Positions 8,602-16,649 of a DNA stretch of 16,649 nucleotides are shown here, piece by piece (position 1 is the first letter of the stretch; each line of letters opens with the position of its first letter). Under the pieces are notes generated by a model. That model saw only the letters and a list, made by a program, of their open reading frames with translations. It was not told the origin of the DNA and did no database searches. The stretch comes from Symbiodinium natans (taxonomy: Eukaryota > Sar > Dinophyceae > Suessiales > Symbiodiniaceae): positions 1 to 16,649 of the forward strand of contig CAJNDS010001493.1 in the NCBI GenBank assembly GCA_905221605.1, in the 5' to 3' direction. Both the position numbers and the translations under genes were made by a program.

Positions 8602-9055
8602 GAGTTTTGGGTGCTCCATTCACCTTGGCGTACAAGTGCCCACCCAGAGAGGTGTCCGCGCCCGGCACAGGGGGCATATGCCCCATGGAGGTCAGCCAGT
8701 GGGGACTTAACAGCAAGAACAATCAAAGCAGGACCGGCCCAGGGCACTCCATGGTGGTCAGCCAGTGGAGTAGCTCCGAGCACAGGGTTCTCCAGTCAAC
8801 CTGGCGTACAAGTGCCCACCCAGAGAGGTGCCCGCGCACGGCCAGAGGGGGGGCGAGAGTAGCTGCAGCTACCGATTCCACGGGGAGAGTCCACAGCGAG
8901 TTACCAAACCCTTAACGCCACAGGGTTTATAATAACAACGAGGAACCTCCCAGTCCAGGCATCTCACACAAGGCCACGCAACCTTGGCGCTGGCCTGCGC
9001 ATCGGCACGCATCAGGTCCCTCCAAACCCAAACCCGCGAGGTACGTCGGTAAGGA

Positions 9056-9073
9056 GATGGGAGGGCTCACATC
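9056..9073. repeat. 18-bp inverted repeat, copy 1 (one mismatch)
   Basis: GATGGGAG-gg-CTCACATC, followed by AC. One arm base differs from the perfect copies at 9936 and 10600. Confidence 0.75.
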
Positions 9074-9935
9074 ACATTGGTGCCGAAGTGCAAGGATCTC
9101 CATGGTATTGCTACTTTGGTCCAATCAGAGCCTTCAGGTAACATCCACGCGGGCGGGGAGCCCACTTGCCCTGCCGCAGGCCAAGCTCAGACGAGGGTGA
9201 CCCTCTAGAGTCTCAAGAGGGCCAGGTTGTTCTACAAGTGGGGAATGGCTCCCTGCCAAGTCAGCGGGTGCATAATCTCCACGTAGAAGTGTCCACAGCC
9301 AGCGCGCCGAACTGCTAGGTCACCCTGTGCACTCAGTACTCGAAATCGTCGAAGAGGCCGGGAGCACACATGTAGCACCGAGTGCGCAGGTGCGTCGCAA
9401 AATGCGACGTTGCCAGATTCACAAAACCACTATCATGCAGCCACCGATGCGAATACGTTCAGCACCAGCCAAGGCCGTTCACGAGAAGGTTCACAAGTCC
9501 GCCATCACAGGTGGGGCATAGTCGTGCCTTGGCACGGGACGTTGCAGGTGTCAACCTTCTTGATCCGAAGTATAAAGTTGCCCCATGGTGGTCAGCCAGT
9601 GGGGACTTAACGGCAAGAACAAAGGGTAGGACCAGCCCAGAGCACTCCATGGTGGTCAGCCAGTGGAGCTGCTCCGAGCACAAGGCGCAACGTTCTTTTG
9701 ACTCACAAGAGTCTCGTCCGACGGCCAAAGCAGGCTTGACTGCTTCGTTCCAATCAGAGCCATCAGGTAAACCCAAGCAGGCGGGGACCCCACCTGCCCC
9801 GCAGGAAGCGGGAGAGTCCCCCAGTCGAAACTTCGCACTCAAGGCCAAGCAACTATCTCCTTGGCCGGTGAGGGTTGAGGGTTCAATAACCAGAATCAGA
9901 CCCTCCATGCCCAAACCGACAGACGTCGGCGAGGA

Positions 9936-9953
9936 GATGTGAGGGCTCACATC
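9936..9953. repeat. 18-bp inverted repeat, copy 2 (perfect)
   Basis: GATGTGAG-gg-CTCACATC, with 8-bp arms and a 2-bp centre. It is embedded in a longer shared context (CGGCGAGGA before, ACGCT after). Confidence 0.85.
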
Positions 9954-10390
9954 ACGCTTGGCCACCTACCGATGGGGAGGTAGTCATGTATGGCTGCTTT
10001 GACGCAAGCAGAGATATACACCCAAGCAGGCAGGGAACCCCGCAGCAACCCAAGCACAGGCGAGAATGGCTCTCGTGAAGGCCAGGTTGTCCACAGGTGC
10101 TCGATGGCACATTGCCAGGGAAGTGGAAACCTGATCTCCGCGTAGAAGTGTCCACAGCCCAGAAGCAGCATCCCCTAGCTGGTCTCTCCCAATTGGCATG
10201 ACGCCGTTGTACGACAAGGGGGTGTCACCGTCCAGACGAGAGATGGTCAACACTCAAGTCCGAGGGGTTCACACACGGTCGTAGCACATAGAAGCGGGCA
10301 ACCTGCCCACCTAGAGGGGGCAGAGGAAAGGAAGATTGGCCGTTTTACCGATGACAAAGCTGGAACATCCAGGCAGGACCGGTCCAGGGT

Positions 10391-10416
10391 AGTCCGTGGC
10401 AGATGGCCAGTGGAGC
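10391..10416. repeat. CCATGG hairpin, diverged fourth-block copy
   Basis: AGTCCGTGG, loop CAGATGG, CCAGTGGAGC. Five of seven loop bases differ from the other copies, yet seven of eight stem pairs remain (one as G-T). This is a relic of the hairpin in the third repeat unit. Confidence 0.5.
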
Positions 10417-10599
10417 AACCACGAAAGAAAGGCCCCCCGTTCCCACAGGCACACCGCGGGGCCGACCCAGAAGGGTGTTCACAGCTGCAAGCTGTAAGCA
10501 CACAAATGACAAGCACGATCCAATCCGTGGCATAGACCACGAGAGGGTTGCCAAACCAAGAATATCCCGAGGTAGTCTTGCGGCATGTATCGGCGAGGA

Positions 10600-10617
10600 G
10601 ATGTGAGGGCTCACATC
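10600..10617. repeat. 18-bp inverted repeat, copy 3 (perfect), by the stop codon
   Basis: Identical to copy 2 in arms and flanks. It lies 27 bp past the stop codon (10645-10647) of the large minus-strand unit, where it could form a hairpin in its 3' untranslated RNA or mark an element end. Confidence 0.85.
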
Positions 10618-10644
10618 ACGCTAGGCAGCATGCCATGAAAGGAC

Positions 10645-12262
10645 TCAATGGTGCGTTCGCATGGCGTCAGTTCTGGCGGCATCACGAGGCCTGACGCATA
10701 CTTGTGGCAACTCCTCCTCGCTAACCCCCCACTCAGGGATGCCAGTTGGGATGGAGCCCCCTATGTGCCGTTTCATTGAGGCTTGGGCTGCATGCCACAT
10801 CGTCCGGATGGCGTCCTGTATTTGCCGATATTGCACAACACCTTCGTCCCGATACTGAAAGGGGAAGGTGGTAAGCGCGGCAGCGAGGGCCGAGGGCTCG
10901 GGCTCCTTGGGAGTGCCATGGCAGTACAGCTTGAACCAGAAGCTGTTGAGTTGCTGCTTAGTTGGATGCTTGGATCTTGCGAGCCCCTTAATGGCAGCCC
11001 AATGAGCAGTGGCTGCGTCATACCACGCATTTTGGGGACGTTGGGGCCCATGCTTGGTGGGTGTGGTGCTGATCCCTTTCCAATGCGCATCAAAGATGAC
11101 TGGCAGCCGGAAAGGGGCGGAGACATCCACTTCTCGCAAAGCTGCAAGGTCAGTGGTTCGCAGCTCCGAGAAGCGCCAATCATTCACCTGTGCCTCGGGT
11201 TCGTCCTCCGCGTCTGACATGTCATCCATCGGGCAGGGAGAGCCTTCGTTAGGTTCGGAAGAGATGCTGACGACCTCCGGCGAGGTTGCCGCAGTGTTCG
11301 CTTCCACAGGCGCAGCACAGGGCGAGGAGAGCAAGCACTCTAGGGGCAACACTCGCCGTAGAAAAACAGCCATTCTGTGAGAAGTGTCAGGCCATTCCAA
11401 GTTAAAAACTGACCAAAAATGTTCAATGTTTTGGTTGGCCACCGAGGCCGCAAGAGCAAGCCGGATGGCGTCAAGGAAATGGGCAGGGGGGAGGTCCGGC
11501 CTAAATTCTTGATAGTGCCTTTGTCCAAGTGTCTGTGTGCGCTGCAGCGTGATGCCTAGGAACGTATTCAGGCTGGGCTGGGCAAGCCTGGCCGTTTCCA
11601 CGTCCGTGTGCTTAGCAGCTGCGGCCCATGCCTGCAAGGCTTCTTGGGAGGCTTGGCCAGTGACTTGTGGCAGTCCACTGTGCGCGTCCATCACATATTT
11701 GGTAGTAGGGCACTTGGGATACCGATAAGCGCGGCCAGCCAAGAAGGCCACCATGGCTGCAGGCGGCACATTGATCTGCAGGTCAGTAATTTTATTGTCA
11801 GATGCAGGAAAACCAATAACAATGGGCAGCCCTGCCGTACGCTCCAGGGGACCTTTTTGGTGGGACTCGAATGCGAGCAGAAGTGCACCCAGCCAATAAT
11901 CTGGGTCAGCGTAGCTGAGCATTGCAGGAAAACTGGCATTGATGACACTCGGCAAGTCCGACACCGCAGAGAAAAGATCCGCGATGTACTGCGCTGTGGT
12001 AAGAAAGCCATACCCCACCAGGGACTCCGAAAGCCTTGCTTTGTCCAGCTGCGGGACCGGGCAATCCAACATTTCAGCAAGGTCGAAATGCTGCAATGCC
12101 CCCGACAATCTAAGGCACTGCGTGATGATAGGGTCATAAACCTTCAAACACGCTGCCGGAAACGTTTCAGGCTCCAGGACGAAGCCGCGCGTTTGCAGAC
12201 TAACAATGGTGCCCGAGTAGGAGTTGGAGGTGAAAGATCCTTCTTGCTGAAGTGTGCGGTAA
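10645..12262 (-). pseudogene. Segment F: C-terminal region, unrecognised, with acidic hinge
   Basis: The frame is open from the T5 break at about 12262 to TGA at 10645-10647, more than 535 codons without interruption; the TTG at 12147 is not a start. The first part is a globular-looking region (GFVLEPETFPAAC, FSAVSDLPSVINASFPAML, LPPAHFLDAIRLALAASVAN, EHFWSVFNLEWPDTSHRMAV). A Ser/Asp/Glu/Pro hinge follows (SPEVVSISSEPNEGS, DDMSDAEDEPEAQ, residues about 289-320 of this frame), then a second region (NAWYDAATAHWAAIKGLA, QIQDAIRTMWHAAQASMKRH). I do not recognise either region, and no zinc knuckle, RNase H or endonuclease motif is evident. Third-base composition and the long uninterrupted frame support real coding origin. 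Confidence 0.65.
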
Positions 12263-13105
12263 AAACCTCCCGCTTATCTCCCCAGGTGGCCTTCAAAGCC
12301 CACGCTTGATGCAGGGGTGGTGTTCCAAAGAGGTCCAGCCCAACTTTGCGTTCCGCAGGCAGCACGATGCTGGCTACTGTCCGTTCTCGGAAGGCTTGCT
12401 TGTGTAATGCCGTTGCAATGCCAGGGCCATCCATGCTCCACAAGCTGGCTTGTGTGCGCACATATTCAGCGCATTCAATTAGGCCCCCGGTTGCGCAGGC
12501 CGCCATTTGGAAGCATGCACCTATACCATCAGAGTAGTGCGGTGCCACGAAAACCAAAGCCCCAAGCCCTCTCGTGAAGGAGGAGGTGGCTCGGGCAAAC
12601 CCTGCCTCGCTACTAAACAGGAATCCAGAAGCCCGACATGTCACAAAGACACATATCCCAAATGTGGGGCCAGTGGAGCAGGCCGTGGTGATAGCGCCGA
12701 AGAAGCGTTTAAGGGACCCTATGCGATTCATGAGGAAGGTCCGAAACGTCACAAGGCTCCAAGTGTTGGGCGCGCCAGTCAGCGGGAAGTCTTCCGCGGT
12801 TTGGCAGGCTTCAAGTAGGCTCATATCGTCATCGCCCAGTGGGTCTGCGGGGAGACTCAACTGCAGCATAAACTTCATTTGGGTAACAATCCTGGCATAC
12901 TGAGAGACCATCCCGATAGGGGAGTCAGGATAGACCTGGTGCCCAAAAGTGAGCACAATGCCCGCCAGGACCATGCTGAGGTCGTAGCTTCTGCCTATTT
13001 TGGTTTGGGTCTCATCCTGATCTTGCACCCGTACCCATCGACACGTTTCCATCCACCTGCCTGCAAGGCTACGCAGTGGCCGCCCGAGCAGGTGCTGCAT
13101 CGTGG
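12262..13105 (-). pseudogene. Segment E: helicase C-terminal half, motifs V and VI
   Basis: This frame contains IVLTFGHQVYPDSPIGMVSQ (about 12962-12900), the region before motif V; ITTACSTGPTFGICVFV (about 12692-12640), where motif V is expected; and ARATSSFTRGLGALVFVAP (12540-12596). The last matches motif VI of SF1 helicases (consensus about VALTRAR), with the arginine finger position kept as FTRG. After the motor, about 90 residues lead to WGDKREVF, where the frame breaks at a T5 run (AAAAA on the plus strand at about 12260-12264). Adding one T gives a natural continuation (FYRTLQQEG) into segment F. The formal stop of this phase, near 12144, is beyond the break. Confidence 0.7.
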
Positions 13106-13360
13106 GGGACCTGGTGGCATACGTAGCCGAGGGACCCTGCCTATCAGCTCGAAGCGGCACGCCTCCGAGTACCGACATGCGTAAAGAATGGCGGCAATCT
13201 CAGGAGGGAGGCGCATGGATGAACAGAGCGAGAGGTTGACAGCCGGTCCGACAATGGCCTTCAGCCCGGCGGCCTGCATGACTGTCTCGGCTTGCTTCGG
13301 TTTGACGATGCTTCAGAGAATCGATTCCAGCATCGAGACCGCTGAGAACAATACCTCAGA
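13100..13360 (-). pseudogene. Segment D: helicase motif IV region with an in-frame TGA
   Basis: A different phase carries EVLFSAVSMLESIL, then TGA (about 13307-13309), then SIVKPKQAETVMQAAGLKAI and NLSLCSSMRLPPEIAAIL (SMRLPPEI from 13219). The RLPPEI part corresponds to the QYRMHPxI motif of Upf1-like helicases. It ends in RVPRLRMPPGPP and changes phase at a C5 run near 13100; one restored C would join it to TMQHLLGRPLRSL in segment E. The upstream join to segment C is not resolved, because all three phases look plausible between 13360 and 13460. Confidence 0.55.
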
Positions 13361-13399
13361 CGCTCCAGAGGAACGGTGGGGCTTGCCCCAAGAGGGCAT

Positions 13400-14895
13400 C
13401 TCGCCTTGTCCCTTTTTCCACGGGCCGGAACTTTGGGCCGTTTGCCGCAAAAGGCCGCAGGCAAGGTGGCTGGCGTGTGGAGGTCGGCAGGGACCGCATT
13501 GAGGCCACAAATCTTTTGCTCCAACAACTCCGTGACGAAGTGGTAATTGGGTCGCGATCCTCCAGCGGGCTGTCTGTGGTCGCCAATCATGACATCAAGT
13601 GCATGCTTGATGTGCGCCAGAATGGTGTTGGAACCAGGCGTGCCCAATTGCTGGGCTTCATCTCGGAGGAGCAACTCAACATCCTTTAGACGGTTAATGA
13701 GCTGCGAGTAGGGAAAGCTAAGCCTTGCCACAATCGTACCATGTGTCGTGGCTACAAGTAGCCCCCGGTACAAATCGTGCACATCAAAAGGGAGCTTATG
13801 TGTGTCCTGCTCCTTGTTACCCGGTATGCGAACGATGCGGCTGCGAACAAATTCATTGCTAGCAGTCGTGAGCCTATCAACCGCTTCGACATAGGCCCGA
13901 ACCGATTCATTGCCATGAGCGGTGTACAGGGTGAGCCGGCTCGTCAGGCACGCAAGGAGTACTCCTAGAAACGCGCAGGATCGTGTTTTCCCGCTGCCGG
14001 GCGCACCCGTTATGAATACAGAAGTACGATTAGCGGCCAGGCCGTACGAGCACGCTCCCAGCAGCGCTGCCAGGTGTCCGTCCGCCCCCCAAAAGGTATC
14101 ACAGAGGCACGTAAGGAAGGCGGGACCAACCGCGAGCGCAAAGATGCTGGCTCGAGTCCTCGGATCGTGCTCGTTGCTCAACGAGTCATGGGACAGGCGT
14201 AGACACTCCGCATGCCACAGCGCAGGAGTCCGGGCGTCCTCTTGGCCGGGCAGCGGAGAGTCAGGCAGCGTAGCTAACACGCCACTCAGCAGCGTCGGCG
14301 TCCATTCTTTGCGATAGGATTGTTCCTTCGCAAGCCAAAGGTTGAGGAAGCTTTGCAAGGGGTTGGAAGCCCCCGGACCCGCAGTAAGCGATGCCTGCGC
14401 AGCTTGCGTTTCGTGCTTGCCTCTGAAGACTTGGCAGACCTCCGGGTGAATGAGCTGTGCCCATGTGTCGTGCCAGTTCCCTCTCACCACTAGCCCGATA
14501 AGGAGGACAAGCACTAAATCTGTGAGAAAGCCCGGCAACCACTGTGGCTGCCGGATGGCATCAAGAGGCGAGTCTTCTAGCGGAACGCCCAATGCAACAT
14601 GCTGCCTTTCCCTAGGCATGTGTAACAGAGCATCCCAAAGCGGGGTAGAGGCTCCTCCGGGCAGAACCTCAAGCTGGCTGACTCTCGGCAGTGAGGGTAG
14701 TTGCGCGAATTGGTTGTGCTGTTCATCAGTCAAGAGCAGGGCAATGGTTATATTGACTGGCTGCATGGCCTTACTTTCTCCAGGGCCGGTGAAGAGCTTC
14801 TTCGGGGCAAGGAGCTCTATAAACATGCCTGGGTAGGCCACATCCCCCTTGTCTTCTCTCAAGGTAACCAGCAAAGCAGTGCCCTTGGCCGGCAC
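13400..14895 (-). pseudogene. Segment C: SF1 helicase, N-terminal half of the motor
   Basis: The helicase motifs are unmistakable. Motif I / Walker A is FITGAPGSGKT (13984-14007 for GAPGSGKT). Motif Ia-like is LYTAHGNESVRAYVEAV (about 13929-13879). Motif II is LLLRDEAQQLG (DEAQQ at 13648-13662). Motif III is VMIGDHRQPAGG (GDHRQ at 13570-13584). This order and spacing match Upf1-like superfamily 1 helicases, which use ATP hydrolysis to translocate on nucleic acid. The GDHRQ-PAGG form is one I associate with a dinoflagellate-expanded family. About 290 residues precede Walker A, including a hydrophobic stretch (LTDLVLVLLIGLVV) that may be a buried helix. The frame becomes doubtful after about 13400; the formal stop at 13261 is in out-of-frame sequence. 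Confidence 0.8.
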
Positions 14896-14896
14896 T

Positions 14897-15674
14897 TTAC
14901 CAGCGACAGCAAACCACTTTTAGCCCAGTCAGGGACATCCGCCAACTCCGGTGTAAGGAGCATGACCGATGCCCTTGGGTAAACTCGATGGAGAAGGCAG
15001 ATTGGCCATGTATGCGTGCCGGGCTTTATCGCCACAGGGGTGGCGGCCCGCTTGACCGCAGCTTGCTCTGGGTAGTGATACTGTTCCGAGGGCTCCTCCT
15101 CGATTTCTGCTTCCGAGGCCATGGCTAAAAACTGATAACCCAGCATGTCAACCAGGCGCTCTAACGACAGGTGGGGGAGCCACATACCCAAAACTAGTTT
15201 CATCGTGGGACCAAGTTCATGATACGGGGGCGGCAAATCAGCCAGATGCGGCTTGGCATCCGTCAGGAGGACTTGGGTACAATCAGCACGGAGACTTGCA
15301 ATGCTCCGGTTCTCAGCGGAAGGTATCCGGAGAATAGCCTCCATATCGGGGCGTCTGATTTGCCGTCCCAGCACGGAGTTGATGAAACTTTTAGACTTAT
15401 CCGAAAGCTGGACAGAGCCACACGCAACCCCCATCAAACCTGCTCGCACTGTGCGATCCATCCGGGGGTCGGCCAAGCCGCAAATCTTTTTAGTCAATTC
15501 CTTATGCACATAATCCCCCGGCGTGAGCTGGAATAGCTCTTCACTGTGGACAAAGTGACCATAAGAGTGTCCACCACTGCCAAGTGACTCGATCAGGTCC
15601 AGTGAAGTAGTAGAGACGCGCTCCCGCGCCAATCGCTTGCGTCCTTGCTGCCTGGCTGGGCTCGGAAGATACAA
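14897..15674 (-). pseudogene. Segment B: linker domain between hydrolase and helicase
   Basis: The frame reads SLGSGGHSYGHFVHSEELF (about 15590-15530), which fits as the continuation of the hydrolase domain. It then gives about 200 residues of no recognised fold, with an acidic patch (MASEAEIEEEPSEQYHYPE, about 15122-15065) and LLTPELADVPDWAKSGLLSL before the frame is lost near 14900. Joining to the next segment is clean if one A is restored in the AAA run at about 14899-14901 (SLVK followed by VPAKGTALLV). Function is not recognised. Confidence 0.5.
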
Positions 15675-16649
15675 AGCTGGTCGCTCTCATGATGGACAAG
15701 ACTAACAGCGTGCCGCAATTCCGAACCCAGGATATATTGCAGCATGGCCCGTGGCATGGCAACGCCGCCCAAACGTGCCTTGATGTGGACAAAATCGCCC
15801 TTGCAGTCAGGAAGCTTTTGGCGCTTATGCCAAGCGATAGCCACAGCAGCGCCCGTATACGACCCAGCAGAGAAACCCGTAACGCACAGTTTGCACTCGC
15901 CAGCTCTACCCGCGGCGAGGCCCACATGCAGAGCGGTCAGCGCAGCAGCATGTGGCATGTGCAAGTGAGCCAGGGCAGGGCACATTGTCAGGGAGGCTTC
16001 TACCGAGCTGATTCTAGCACGAACCGCCGCTGGCAGACCGCATCCTTCGACCTGAGGGTACAGAGCACGTGCCCATAGCTGGGCGGCTTGGGGCAGGAGC
16101 AACAATGCATGTGCGGCATTACCGCTGGTCGAAAGCAACAACGGGCGTTGTGTGTCCTCATATCGGACCTTTTTGCCCTGGTTATCCCGGACTGTTTCCA
16201 TTTCTAAGCCAGTGAGTGCATAGGAATTGGCTGTGTGAATGATGCTACCCGACACAGTGGGGGGCGTATTCTCGGCCTTCCCATTCATCCCGCTAATGAA
16301 GAGCGACCGACATTCCCCTGAGGGGGTTAGGTGAGGCTTTGGAGGCGGGTACTGGTAGGCAGGAAAGGCAAAGGCTGCCAGGGCTTGTTGCACACGCATG
16401 GCTAGTCCATCATCCCAGTATTGACTGAGGCCCAACGGCGTGACCTTTATGTCTGCGGCGAAGAGAGGCCACGGCAGATCCGCCTGGGCTAACCAAGCAT
16501 GCGCAGCGGCAGCAAGAAGAGTAAGCGGCTCAGTGGGGGTATTGGGTCGACTGCGCCATTTCGGGGTGGCCCTGCAGGAAGATAGGGCCTCGTTCTTCCA
16601 AAACATGAGGACCCCAGGGAAGAGCTGGAGCCGCACTGGTCCACTGCCC
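15640..16649 (-). pseudogene. Segment A: alpha/beta-hydrolase-like domain (5' partial)
   Basis: The frame is open through the window edge; the GTG at 16636 is not a real start. About 250 residues of mixed content lead to KLCVTGFSAGSYTGAAVAIA (codons about 15889-15830), a Gly-x-Ser-x-Gly nucleophile elbow with small residues and a hydrophobic strand before it, as in lipase/esterase folds. Then come LGGVAMPRAMLQYIL and VSLVHHESDQLCIF (about 15710-15670), which would supply the acid/His part of a triad; which residue serves is not certain. The substrate is unknown. The frame is lost after about 15680-15640, with a stop at 15593. A short alternative phase (ARLYYFTGPD) near 15620 may be part of the true sequence, so the exact indel position is open. 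Confidence 0.55.

Larger units (their letters stand above)
8499..8845. repeat. 176-bp tandem duplication, two copies
   Basis: CATATGCCCCATGG starts at 8499 and again at 8675, giving a period of 176 bp, with near-identical sequence through GTACAAGTGCCCACCCAGAG. Each unit contains two copies of the CCATGG hairpin, 66 bp apart. A shorter, diverged version (hairpins 64 bp apart) recurs at 9581-9675. Confidence 0.9.
8248..10620. repeat. Degenerate repeat array of about three units
   Basis: Several landmarks recur in the same order. ACTCAGTACTCGAA is at 8248-8261 and 9331-9344. A block of about 60 bp around GCGAC(A/G)TTGCCAGATTC is at about 8311-8365 and 9395-9450. The CCATGG hairpins follow. The GATGTGAG/CTCACATC inverted repeat is at 9056, 9936 and 10600. 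GTAGAAGTGTCCACAGCC is at 9283-9300 and 10142-10159. Spacing shrinks from about 1.08 kb to 0.86 kb to 0.66 kb, so the units are diverged and internally deleted; the third is the shortest. Long open frames on both strands here appear to be by-products of the repeats. The array ends just outside the stop codon of the large minus-strand unit. Confidence 0.8.
10645..16649 (-). pseudogene. Giant hydrolase-SF1 helicase polyprotein, multiply frameshifted
   Basis: One minus-strand coding unit of about 2,000 codons runs from beyond the right window edge (open at 16649) to a TGA at 10645-10647. Order of parts: alpha/beta-hydrolase-like domain, a linker region, an SF1 helicase with all main motifs, and a long C-terminal region with an acidic hinge. 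It is spread over six successive phases. The first-codon coordinates modulo 3 step 1, 2, 0, 1, 2, 0, consistent each time with loss of one base (or gain of two). A TGA near 13307-13309 also lies in one segment. The resemblance is to very large repetitive dinoflagellate proteins I remember with the same GDHRQ helicase signature. Whether they are mobile-element proteins or host multigene products is unknown to me. Segment details are in the following entries. Confidence 0.7.

Noticed and set aside
8303-9965. Open frames of 100-186 codons on both strands in the repeat array
   Set aside because: They overlap each other on opposite strands, are Ser/Pro/Gly-rich, and reuse the hairpin repeat as peptide (MVVSQWS and similar). 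They follow from repeat composition, not selection for protein.
11608-12309. Plus-strand 233-codon frame opposite segment F
   Set aside because: It is antisense to a longer frame that joins logically to the helicase; its composition (Arg/Cys/Gln) is typical of an antisense shadow.
1-16649. CRISPR array, tRNA or rRNA genes
   Set aside because: No regularly spaced short repeats, cloverleaf-like sequence or conserved rRNA words were seen on either strand.

Overview
This window reads as nuclear DNA of a dinoflagellate, most likely Symbiodiniaceae or a close relative. It has no bacterial operon structure or Shine-Dalgarno pattern, and most coding potential sits in decayed retroelement-type genes. 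The tyrosine recombinase, its companion ORF and the large hydrolase-helicase ORF resemble protein families I remember as abundant in dinoflagellate genomes. That recognition is from memory; no search was run.

Layout. Positions 1-2270 are essentially non-coding: a GC/CG-rich start, a long CT microsatellite (about 465-530), and one weak lead on the minus strand, a short stretch shaped like a signal peptide (about 669-722). Positions about 2860-3361 hold a decayed plus-strand reading frame with two in-frame TGA codons and an 11-bp tandem duplication. Positions 3662-7660 hold a broken DIRS-like (tyrosine-recombinase) retrotransposon. It comprises a recombinase split by a deletion, an intact 284-aa companion ORF, and, on the opposite strand and tail to tail, a remnant of the methyltransferase-reverse transcriptase polyprotein that lacks the RT catalytic core.

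Positions 8248-10620 hold no convincing gene. They form a degenerate repeat array of about three roughly 0.65-1.1-kb units. Within it lie a 176-bp tandem duplication, seven copies of a small hairpin whose stem shows a compensatory change, and three copies of an 18-bp inverted repeat (GATGTGAG-gg-CTCACATC).

Positions 10645-16649 on the minus strand carry one very large coding unit, about 2,000 codons and open at the window edge. It has an alpha/beta-hydrolase-like domain (GFSAG), a linker domain, a complete SF1/Upf1-like helicase motif series (GAPGSGKT, DEAQQ, GDHRQ, an RMxPxI-like motif and motif VI) and an uncharacterised C-terminal region. It lies in six successive frames. The phase steps by the same amount at every junction, as single-base losses would produce, and at least three junctions fall at short homopolymers. 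It is therefore either a pseudogene or a gene broken by assembly indels. The last copy of the 18-bp inverted repeat lies 27 bp beyond its stop codon, so the array may be the 3' flank of this unit.

The strongest candidates for something undescribed are the hydrolase-helicase polyprotein and the structured repeat array beside it.
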